From positions 118,702,501 to 118,766,500 of the forward strand of contig NC_091245.1 in the NCBI RefSeq assembly GCF_042477335.2: a stretch of DNA of 64,000 bases. Direction: 5' to 3'. The notes beneath the pieces were generated by a model. That model was not told the DNA's origin, did not search any database, and was given only the letters and a program-made list of their open reading frames with translations. The translations under genes and the position numbers were made by a program. Position 1 is the stretch's first letter. Every line of letters starts with the position of its first letter. The DNA is from Ovis canadensis. Lineage: Eukaryota > Chordata > Mammalia > Artiodactyla > Bovidae. This document shows positions 56,236 through 64,000 of this stretch, in pieces.

Positions 56236-59200
56236 GTGAGTGGGAACACAGTGGTGCCCTTATAGGCGTGTCGGGGGCAAGAACCTGTTTTCAGCCACGG
56301 AGAGAGAGGTGGGATGCTAGTGGCGCTGGCGCTGTCCCTATTAGAAACTCTGCCCCTGTCTGGCAGGAGCAAAGAAAGGAATACAGGCCCCTGCTAGAGA
56401 GTCACTTTGGCCTGGTTTCCCTTTTGTCTCTTCTGTAGAAAAACCAGGTGTGCTTTTGTCTGGAGCTCTTTGCTGGGAGGAGAGTTATTTCCTAAAGGAG
56501 GTTTAGCAGGGAACTCCCTGGTGGTACAGTGGTTAGGACGCCATGCTTTCACTGCTGAGGGCCTGGCTTCAGTTCCTGGTTAGGTAACTAAGATCCCACA
56601 ACCTTCGAGGTGTGGCCAAACATAAATAACATTTTAAAAGGGGGGGTTAAATAGCAGTTGTTTCCTGGTGTGCCAGTTTAAAATGATGTCTTCTGGTGAT
56701 TTTCCTGTCTCCCGAGTAGCAAAGAAGCACGTGGTGCCACGGTTATCCCGTGCTTGGACATTAAGACGTAGGGGGCAGGTCTACTGAATGCTTCCTTTAG
56801 TTCCAGCTCATCTAGAAGGGATAATGACTGAAGCGATCCCTGGAGAGCAGCTTGAAATGTCTACTCTGTTGAATAATTATAACTGGGCTCCCTAAGTAGA
56901 ACTCCTTTTGAAGTTCCCATGTCTAGTTTCTTTTTGTCAATGCATACATCCATTACCATTCTCACACACAGTTTCGGTTCCCCTAGTAAGGGAACCTTAA
57001 AGAATGTGGTATCTGATTGACTGCTGGCACGGAGCTGTCTCCCAATTGCTGCTCATAGTGTATCTCAAAGCCACCAGTGGCGGCATAATGTCAACGAGAG
57101 CACTGAATTTCGCGCATGCTGCCTCCATCCCTTGAATGGCACAGACATACATCCTTGTTCTGGATATTAATAGACCCAGGCTGAGTCTGCCTCTGAGAAC
57201 GAGACCTCTCTCACTGCATGTATTTAAGCAGAAATTGAATGATCATCTACCAAAGTTATGACAGAAGATGCTTTGGGATATATTGTCTTTAAGGCTGATT
57301 TTAATTCTCAACACTGAATGCTACTCTTGACCATATGATCACACGCACTTTGTTTTCACAGTATCCTACCATGTACAGCACTGACCCTGAAAACGGGCAC
57401 ATCTTCAACTGCATTCAGCGAGCTCACCAGAACACGTGAGTGCTGGCCCGGCTGGGCCCCTGAGACATCTGCAGAGTGGGTGCTTTCTGTCCTACACTTC
57501 AACCCTTGGTTTGCTGAGTAATTGCGATGATGGTCATGGATACTCATTAAAAGTATCGTAAAATGTGTTTATGAACAGATTAAATATTAAGCAGAATTAA
57601 GAGTTGTTAGGATGGTGAGAGACTGGATAAAAGTTTTCTTTCCATTTCTTTTTTTAAATTGAAGGTGATTTACCTTGTTGTGTTCATTTCTGCTGTGTTA
57701 TTTTCAGCAAGGTGATTCTGTTACACCTACATTCTTTTCCATGAGGGTTTTCTCCAGGCTATTGAACACAGTTCCCTGTGCTATACAATAGGACCTTGTT
57801 GTTTATCCATTCTGCGCATAATAGCTGACATCTGCTAACCCTAACCTCCACCCCCTCCTTCCCCCAACATGTCTTTAAAACTACAGCACTCTTCTGCAGT
57901 ATTTGCAACAAGTCTTCTCTAAACTGATGCTGAATGTCCCAGCCTAGGGCTGAGCGGCTTTGAGCTCTATAAGCAAGTGACTCTGATTCACCTCATCACT
58001 TTGTTAGCTTTGAGGCCTTGGATTCACTGTCTTCTGAGTTACCTCTAATGCCAAGCAAAGCAAAAGAAGGTGGATGATCTTAGTGGTCCGGCCTTCCGCC
58101 TCTACTCAATGATTATTTTTACTCTCAAATTTCTAACTTGGCAAGTAAGAATGTAAAAAGTTCTTAGTTTTACATGGACATACTTAAGTAGGGTGCTTTT
58201 CTTAAAAACAAGTTTTTTTCTATCCATTCCAGGTTGGAAGTGTACCCTCCCTTCTTATTTTTTCTAGCTGTCGGAGGTGTTTACCACCCAGTAAGTACTG
58301 AGCACGCACAGCACAAGTGTTTTTTGGGGGGTGCGGTGGGGGTGGTAGGTAGACGAGGGAGGCATCTAATTAGATTTCGTAGATTTAATTCACTGAGCCT
58401 TTGGGGAGAGAAGAGGAAATGAACATTTAATGAACATCTTTGATGTCTAGGCACCACATATTTTTAAAGACTTAAATTCTGTTACTTCTTACAAGAAGCT
58501 TCCCTTGATGGCTTAGAGGGTAAAGCGTCTGCCTGCAATGTGGGAGACTCTGGTTCGATTCCTGGGTCGGGAAGATCCCCTGGAGAAGGAAATGGCAATC
58601 CACTCCAGCACTCTTGCCTGGAAAATCCCATGGACAGAAGAGCCTGATAGGCTACAGTCCACAGGGTCACAAAGAGTGGGACACAACTGAGTGACTTCAC
58701 TTTCACTTTCACTTCTGACAAAGTTTCTTAAAGCAGCTAGAATTTTTCCCATTTTTTTTTTCAACAGATGAGAAACCTCCTGAATACTGTATAACTTTCT
58801 CAAGATCAAATAACTAGACTAAAAAAGTCATAATTTGAACCCAGGACTATCTGCTCCTGTTCATGTTTACCGAGTTTTCCTTTGCTGTGTTTATTCAGGC
58901 AGCAGGAAGTTCCTGGACGCCTGAGGTTACTGCAGCGACCAAAACAGGCAGAGTCCTGGTCTCATGCACTGACTCTTAGCTGGGGTTACAGACGAGAAAG
59001 TAATGCAAGTATTGGGTTGGCCAAAGAGTTCATTTGCGTTTTCCCACATGGCTTATAGAAAATCCCAAACAGACTTTTTGGCCAACCCAATACATGATGT
59101 CAGTTCAGTTCAGTCACTCAGTTGTGTCCGACTCCTTGCGACACCATGCACTGCAGCACGCCAGGCCTCCCTGTCCATCCCCAACTCCTGGAGTTCACTC

Positions 59201-61897
59201 AAACCCATGTCCATTGAGTCGGTGATGCCATCCAGCCACCTCATCCTCTGTCGTTCCCTTCTCCTCCCGCCTTCAATCTTTCCCAGCATCAGGGTCTTTC
59301 CCAATGAGTCAGTTCTTCGCGTCAGGTGGCCAAAGTGTTGGAGTTTCAGCTTCATGCACCGTGTAGCATGTTAGAAAGTGGTGCACCCCACAGAGGAAGC
59401 ACAAGCGGGCATGGTGGAGAGGGAATGCTGGGGGCCAGTGCTGAGGGGCGCAGTCAGGAGGGGTTCCTTGCTGCGAAGGTGACACTTAGGCAGTTGGGAG
59501 GGAGCATGTGCCTCCAGACACCCCCAGGCGGGGATGGGCAGGGGAGGCCCTGGAGCAGGAGCCGGTCTGGTCTGCCTGTGCGCAGTGAGCAGCACAGCTT
59601 CGGCGGTGGACAGAGGGTGAGGGCAGGGCTGAGGGGGCACCTCGGCGCCTTGTAGGCTGCTGTGGTCCTGTGAGCCCTAGGTTTGGTCTGCACTGCACCT
59701 TATCTAAATAAAGCAAGGTTCTCTGGTTAGTTGCTGTTTGGGTCTTGCTTTGGACAGAAACTTTCCTTTCAATGGGCCAAATGTCCCCTCCATTGGGTTG
59801 TGACCAGAGGACCGGTACCTCACATTTTGGGTTCTGAGACTTCATAAGCCTCTGCTCCTGTCCTGCACCCCAGGATCCTGTTCCTTGAGCTTAGTTCTTT
59901 AAAAATACTCTGAGACTACTCTGAGGACAAGTGCCTAATGCAGCTCCTGGGTTTACAGAGTAACCTAATAGAGGCTACAGACCTCCTAGATAGAGACATA
60001 TGTGCCTGGGTGTTTATTGATAGTTGTTTCATACGCCTACCGATATTTAACACTCCCTAAAATCATGGAAACAAACAAATAAAAACCCTGAAGTAGGAAC
60101 CTCACCCCACTGATGACAGTGCTGAGTTGGAAAGATGCTTGAGGACTGTGGCACCCAGTGACTCACGTCCTCACCTCTTCTCTCTCCTTCTCCCTGGCCT
60201 CCTTTGGACCACATGGGTTGTCACCCCAGGAGGGCGGCCAAATGGAAGGATTTTTCCATCTCTCATGAGTTTTTCCTCTGTCTTCTGAAGGGTGTTGGAA
60301 ACAGGGAGACTGTCCCCCCACAAGACTGCATTTTCTGGGGTTCAGAACACAGCACCCTCTGGCTTTTTCTGGGCGAGCCCCACACTTAGGCGTAGGGCGC
60401 AGCATAGCCCCTCGGAGCTCTCTGGGGCCCCTCACTGATGAAGCAGCACTCAGCAGCGGAGCACCCAGGCCGCTGCCCACAGCGCTGCCCCCAGCCCTGC
60501 CTCTCCGTTGGCTTCCTCTCCTGCTGCCCTGCAGCCCCTAGGCCTGCCTCTCCAGAGCACAGCCACCGTGCTCTAGCACCCTGACTCCTCCAGGGCAAGC
60601 CCGGCGGTTCCTGCCATCCCACCTCCCGAGGAGCAGGCCAGCAGTCACCTCTCAGGTCTGTGAGCAGTGCACAGAAGGATCACAGTGCTTTGATTCTCCT
60701 GACTGAAAGCAATTTCATTCTACCCTCACTTTGGTAGGGAGTACTTTACCGTATCTGTGAAATCGCTAACTTTTTATTAAAGTGTGTAATCAATCCTCGA
60801 TGTCAATAAACATCTGCCTGTTTCTTGAATGCAAACGCTGACAGAGCCCTTCTATTTTAGCGCATAGCTTCTGGCTTGGGCTTGGCCTGGATCGTTGGAC
60901 GAGTCCTCTATGCTTACGGCTATTACACTGGAGGTAAGGACATGCTGCTGTCTGCCAAGGAAACAAAGTTAAAATCCTGCACTACTGCACTTCCTGCTTA
61001 GCAAGGCTTTTCAAAAAGCAAAGTACCTTAATTTACTTTGTCTTTCTGTAACTGGATAACCAAGTTGTAGCTATCAAAGTAACTTGATAACCAAGCTGAG
61101 AGATTGGTTATCTTCTTTACTTTTGTTAACCTTTGAATAGAATTTAATAACAAAGCTCATTTTTATTGAACGTTTTCAGTGTGTCTGTTGCTGTTCCTTA
61201 GAACAGCATAGCATTTACATAGAACAGCATAGCATAGCTGTTCCTTAGAACACTATAAACGACCTCAGCATATGTCGTTTAGCCCTATAAGAATTCCATG
61301 ACATAGACAGTATTAATATATAGATGAGGACACAGGCTTAGAAAGATTAAGACAGAGCTACTAAGTGTAAACTAGAAAGCCAGGATTCAAACCCAGGCAC
61401 GCAGACTTTAGATCCCCTGCTTCTCAGCAGTACTATAAATGGTGTTTCTGAGAGACGAGTGGGGAAGGGACTTTTCTGGCTGTGCTTACCTTTCGGAAGA
61501 GGAAAAAGGTTCCCAAAGATCCTAAAGCAAAGGTGCTCTAATTATTATCCTATAATTCGTTTTCAAGTCCAATACTATTGTGACGCTTTACATGCAGTAT
61601 CTGACAGTTGACAGCTTAGGCTAAAGAGTTGCCTGACCTCTTAAGACCAAGTGGTCTAATGTATGACCCCAAGTGCCTTGATAGAATGGCTGGTGGATGT
61701 TGACAGCATTGTAATTGTGGAGCATCCCCAGTAACTTCTGTTCTTTCCTCCTTTTTTTAGAACCCAGAAAGCGGCAGCGGGGAGCCCTGAGCTTCATCGC
61801 CCTCATTGGCCTCATGGGCACCACTGTGTGCTCTGCCTTCCAGCATCTTGGTTGGGTTAGAACCGGCTTGAACAGTGGGTGCAAGAGCTGCCATTGA
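56119..61897 (+). CDS. MGST3: MGST3, microsomal glutathione S-transferase 3 (five coding exons, 152 aa)
   Basis: Joining 56119-56235, 57362-57435, 58233-58290, 60861-60933 and 61761-61897 gives 459 nt: 152 codons and TGA. All introns have GT...AG ends and the phases (0, 2, 0, 1) keep the frame. The protein is a MAPEG-family membrane protein. Hydrophobic spans lie near residues 8-28, 66-84, 86-105 and 115-137, fitting the family's four-helix fold in the ER and outer nuclear membrane. Motifs include QRAHQN (58-63), [11 protein letters not shown] (96-106) and a C-terminal tail with Cys148 and Cys151. By family knowledge MGST3 uses glutathione as a peroxidase/transferase on lipid hydroperoxides and can conjugate leukotriene A4; it forms trimers. 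The length equals the 152 aa usual for mammalian MGST3. The start ATG has A at -3 and G at +4. I see no frameshift, premature stop or missing splice site, so this looks like the functional gene rather than a processed copy. Confidence 0.97.
56508..56638 (+). mobile_element. CHR-type SINE in MGST3 intron 2
   Basis: 'gggaactccctggtggtaca', 'ggttaggacgccatgctttc' and 'aactaagatcccacaacctt'. Confidence 0.92.
56639..57361. other. MGST3 intron 2, unique sequence
   Basis: No repeat or extra exon recognised. Ends with the acceptor of exon 3. Confidence 0.45.
57362..57435 (+). CDS. MGST3: MGST3 exon 3
   Basis: The acceptor TTTTCACAG ends at 57361 and the donor GTGAGT begins at 57436. The 74-nt exon codes residues 40-63 plus two bases of codon 64. 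It carries the hydrophilic loop with the RAHQN motif, which in MAPEG proteins lies in the glutathione-binding region. Confidence 0.95.
57645..57870 (-). mobile_element. L1 3' UTR fragment, antisense, in MGST3 intron 3
   Basis: 'tgaaggtgatttaccttgtt', 'gattctgttacacctacatt', 'tgtgctatacaataggacct' are the ruminant L1 3' UTR in reverse. Confidence 0.85.
58233..58290 (+). CDS. MGST3: MGST3 exon 4
   Basis: The acceptor CATTCCAG ends at 58232 and the donor GTAAGT begins at 58291. This 58-nt exon completes the split Thr64 codon and codes to residue 83, covering the second hydrophobic span ([10 protein letters not shown]). At 58 nt it is the shortest exon. Confidence 0.95.
58495..58710 (+). mobile_element. 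Bov-tA SINE in MGST3 intron 4
   Basis: 'gcttcccttgatggcttaga' head, Bov-A body and (cttt)n-type end. ACTTCTTACAA (58484-58494) and ACTTCTGACAA (58711-58721) form a target duplication with one mismatch. Confidence 0.95.
59012..59090. mobile_element. 79-bp mariner-type MITE (hairpin) in MGST3 intron 4
   Basis: It begins TTGGGTTGGCCAAA and ends TTTGGCCAACCCAA, perfect 14-base terminal inverted repeats, flanked by TA at 59010-59011 and 59091-59092, the mariner target duplication. The two halves are complementary across most of the length. Size and build equal MADE1-type mariner derivatives; ruminant elements with this TTGGGTTGGCC end are known. Confidence 0.93.
59100..59357 (-). mobile_element. 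BovB 3' end, antisense, in MGST3 intron 4
   Basis: (ttcag)n tail at 59100 then 'tcactcagttgtgtccgact' to 'ggagtttcagcttcatgc'. It inserted ten bases from the mariner MITE. Confidence 0.92.
59358..60860. other. MGST3 intron 4, GC-rich remainder
   Basis: 59395-59660 looks like an ancient repeat ('gaaggtgacacttaggcag', 'gccttgtaggct'). 60160-60660 is GC-rich with frames on both strands but no exon I can support. The exon 5 acceptor ends the stretch. Confidence 0.4.
60861..60933 (+). CDS. MGST3: MGST3 exon 5
   Basis: The acceptor CTATTTTAG ends at 60860 and the donor GTAAGG begins at 60934. It codes residues 84-107 and the first base of codon 108. It covers the third hydrophobic span and the [11 protein letters not shown] motif, whose Arg and Tyr residues belong to the conserved MAPEG catalytic/glutathione region. 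Confidence 0.95.
60934..61760. other. MGST3 intron 5, with an antisense MIR at about 61265-61430
   Basis: 'ctataagaattccatgacat', 'agatgaggacacaggcttag' and 'aggattcaaacccaggcacg' follow reverse MIR. The rest is not assigned. A short local duplication of 'agaacagcatagcat' sits at 61200-61240. Confidence 0.65.
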
Positions 61898-61995
61898 AGA
61901 ATTATAGGGTTTTTGGAAACTCTCATTCATTTTGAGTGACTTTTATTTTCAGTTACATTTTTTTTTTCTTAAATAAAATCTTCGCTGGCATGAGC
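61761..61995 (+). CDS. MGST3: MGST3 exon 6, last coding exon with short 3' UTR
   Basis: The acceptor TTTTTTTAG ends at 61760. Coding runs to the TGA at 61895-61897 and includes the fourth hydrophobic span and the Cys-containing C-terminus. The 3' UTR is only about 100 nt: a T-rich stretch leads to AATAAA at 61972-61977, and cleavage is expected shortly after. The end at about 61995 is an estimate. Confidence 0.9.
61972..61977 (+). terminator. MGST3: MGST3 polyadenylation signal AATAAA
   Basis: A canonical AATAAA hexamer sits 75 nt after the stop codon. It is the first such hexamer downstream of the coding region, so it is the likely cleavage/polyadenylation signal. Confidence 0.85.
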
Positions 61996-62362
61996 CTCCT
62001 ACCTAACCCTGACTCTATCATTTAATTCTTTTTGAGTCTTTATCTAAAATATAAGTATCCTGTTCCTACTAAATGAGCGAGGGGCCACAGGTATTAAGCA
62101 CCCCTTCTACCCTGCCAGAGGATCTTTACTTAAGGTATGAGCTGAGAAAATGTCTAATTGTGAAAATATTTGTAATCATGCCCACTGAGCCACCTGGGAA
62201 GGGCCCCCACAATCATAACATGGCAGTGAAAACCTGAGGCTTGAGGGAAAGTCTTTTTGTGCTAGTTGGGATATAAGATTCTCTTATCACTTGCTAATAT
62301 ATAGAATGACAATAGGATTTTAAAAAATATCTCCTGAAGATTGCTTCTAATAGTTAAAAACT
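61996..62362. other. Downstream flank of MGST3, nothing recognised
   Basis: AT-rich; a short CHR-like phrase (ccactgagccacctgggaag) at about 62180 may be a SINE scrap. Confidence 0.35.
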
Positions 62363-62565
62363 GAACGTGAAGTTGCTCAGTCATGTGTTACTCTTTGCAA
62401 CCCCACGGACTGTAGCCTACCAGGTTCCTCCATCCATGGGATTTTTCAGGCAAGAATACTGGAGTGGGTTGCCATTTCCCTTTCCAAGAGATCTTCCTGA
62501 CCCAGGGATTGAACCCAGGTCTCCCACGTTGTAGGAAGACACTTTACAGTCTGAGCCGCCAAGTG
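62363..62565 (-). mobile_element. Bov-tA SINE, antisense
   Basis: 'gaagttgctcagtcatgtgt' to 'gcaaccccacggactgtagc' and 'gattgaacccaggtctccca', ending at the tRNA-like head near 62565. Confidence 0.92.
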
Positions 62566-62689
62566 ACAGACTAAGATTATGAGAGTTAATAAAGATGAAT
62601 CTAATTTTCTGCGTGTGTATGCTAAGATCTGATTGCATAGGTGCAAATGGAGGACACCCTTAGCAACAAAATACAGAAGACTTAAACAG

Positions 62690-64000
62690 CTTTAGCTGCC
62701 CTGGGTTTCTCTTACCTTGGACGTGGGGTATCTCTTCACGGCTGCTCCAGCAAAGTGCAGCCGCTGCTCCTTACCTTAGACGTCGGGTATCTCTTCATGG
62801 CTGCTGCCCCTGGCCTTGGACGTGGGGTAGCTCTTCTCGGCCACTGCCCCTGACCTTAGACGTGGGGTATCTCTTCATGGCCACTGCCCCTGACCTTGGA
62901 TGTGGGGTAGCTCTTCTCAGCTGCCACCCCTGACCTTGGATGTGCCCAATATGCTACTGGAGATCAGTGGAGAAATAACCCCAGAGAGAATGAAGGGATG
63001 GAGCCAAAGCAACAGCAACACTCAGCTGTGAATGGGACTGGTGATAGAAGTAAGGTCCGATGCTGTAGAGAGCAATATTGCATAGGAACCTGGAATGTCA
63101 GGTCCATGAATCAAGGCAAATTGGAAGCGGTCAAACACGGGATGGCAAGAGTGAATGTTGAAATTCTAGGAATCAGTGAACTAACATAGACTGGAATGGA
63201 TGAATTTAACTCAGATGATCATTATATCTACTACTGTGGGCAAGAATCCCTTAGAAGAAATGGAGTAGCCATCATAGTCAACGAAAGTCGGAAATGCAGT
63301 ACTTGGATGCAATCTCTAAAATGACAGAAGGATCTCTGTTCATTTCCAAGGCAAACCATTCAGTATCAGAGTAACCCTAGTCTATGCCCCAACCAGTAAC
63401 CTGGAAGAAGCTGAATTTGAATGGTTTTATAAAGACGTACAATACTGTCTAGAACTAACACTCCCAAAAGATGTCCTTTTCATTATAGGGGACTGGAATG
63501 CAAAAGTAGGAAGTCAAGAAACACCTGGAGTAACAGGCAAATTTGGCCTTGGAGTACACAATGAAGCAGGACAAAGGCTAATAGAGTTTTGCCAAGAGAA
63601 CGCACTGGTCATAGCAAACACCCTCTTCCAATAACACAAAAGAAGACTCTACACATGGACATCACCAGATGGTGAACACTGAAATCAGATTGATTATATT
63701 CTTTGCAGCCAAAGATGGAGAAGCTCTATACAGTCAGCAAAAACAAGACCAAGGGCTGACTGTGGCTCAGATCATGAACTCCTTATTGCCAAATCCAAAC
63801 TTAAATTGAAGAAAGTGGGGAAAACCACTAGACCACTCAGGTATGACCTAAATCAAATCCCTTATGACTTAGATTTAAGGGCCTAGATCTGATAGATAGA
63901 TTGCCTGATGAACTGCGGATGGAGGTTCATGGCATTGTACAGGAGACAGGGATCAAGACCATCCCCAAGAAAAAGAAATACAAAAAAGCAAAATGTCTGT
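62690..64000 (+). mobile_element. BovB LINE 5' end with endonuclease region, runs off the window
   Basis: A 5' region of 40-bp tandem units is followed by BovB coding: GTWNVRSMNQGKLE (near 63085), the endonuclease motif GDWNAKVG (near 63495) and SDHELL (near 63770). Stops at 63187 (ISELT*), near 63682 and frameshifts near 63290 show a dead copy. It matches the element type whose other end is seen at 18222-20230; this is the only copy here with the 5' end. Confidence 0.93.
62715..62950 (+). repeat. 40-bp tandem repeats in the BovB 5' region
   Basis: CCTTGGACG/CCTTAGACG starts recur at 62715, 62774, 62814, 62854, 62894 and 62934. The first spacing is 59 bases and the rest are exactly 40. Units alternate between 'gtatctcttcatgg' and 'gtagctcttctcgg' variants. 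Confidence 0.93.

Noticed and set aside
59326..60622. GC-rich frames of 60-119 codons in intron 4 of MGST3
   Set aside because: No start or splice context, on both strands, and partly inside an ancient repeat; composition explains them.
62715..62950. Regular 40-bp repeats considered as a CRISPR-like array
   Set aside because: Units are contiguous with no unique spacers, and the array abuts BovB coding; it is a LINE 5' tandem repeat in a mammalian genome.

Overview
The window is mammalian, specifically ruminant (bovid) nuclear DNA, most likely cattle or a close relative. The evidence is the repeat content: many copies of the BovB (RTE-type) LINE, Bov-tA/BOV-A2 SINEs ending on 'gactgagcgacttcact', CHR-type tRNA-derived SINEs, ruminant-type L1 and three solo endogenous-retrovirus LTRs, on a background of older mammalian repeats (MER5A, MIR, L2, ancient L1). 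Bacterial gene rules do not apply; nearly all long open frames here are pieces of retrotransposons or chance frames.

Layout. 1-8,100: old repeats (MER5A) and BovB copies, one of them split by a solo LTR at 2687-4051. 8,085-9,030: a GC-rich minisatellite that grew inside an ancient interspersed repeat. 9,165-13,700: L1 remnants, including a young L1 tail with a 5' inversion (about 12,300-13,140) inserted in an older L1. 14,281-26,880: one antisense L1, recognisable from 3' UTR to 5' end, that has been interrupted by at least five later insertions (four BovB events and two solo LTRs, with a Bov-A SINE inside one BovB). 26,880-38,320: sparse old repeats, further BovB copies at 30,142-31,024 and 35,577-37,288, and a G-rich tract. 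38,820-39,830: a CpG-rich block split by two Bov-A SINE pieces, interpreted as the promoter of the one host gene.

The one host protein-coding gene is MGST3 (microsomal glutathione S-transferase 3), on the + strand. A probable non-coding first exon lies near 39,690-39,763. Five coding exons (56119-56235, 57362-57435, 58233-58290, 60861-60933, 61761-61897) have consensus GT/AG junctions and matching phases and join to exactly 152 codons plus a stop, with AATAAA at 61972. Intron 1 (about 16.3 kb) holds many SINEs and an antioxidant-response-element-like site at 54420-54430. Past the gene, a BovB with a 40-bp tandem-repeat 5' region starts near 62,690 and runs off the window end.

No CRISPR array, defence system, operon or new enzyme system was found. 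The most informative content is the nested transposon stratigraphy with visible target-site duplications, large BovB inverted repeats, a 79-bp mariner-type hairpin in intron 4 of MGST3, and SINE invasion of the CpG block. Family names for repeats are from recognition of sequence signatures, not from a library search.
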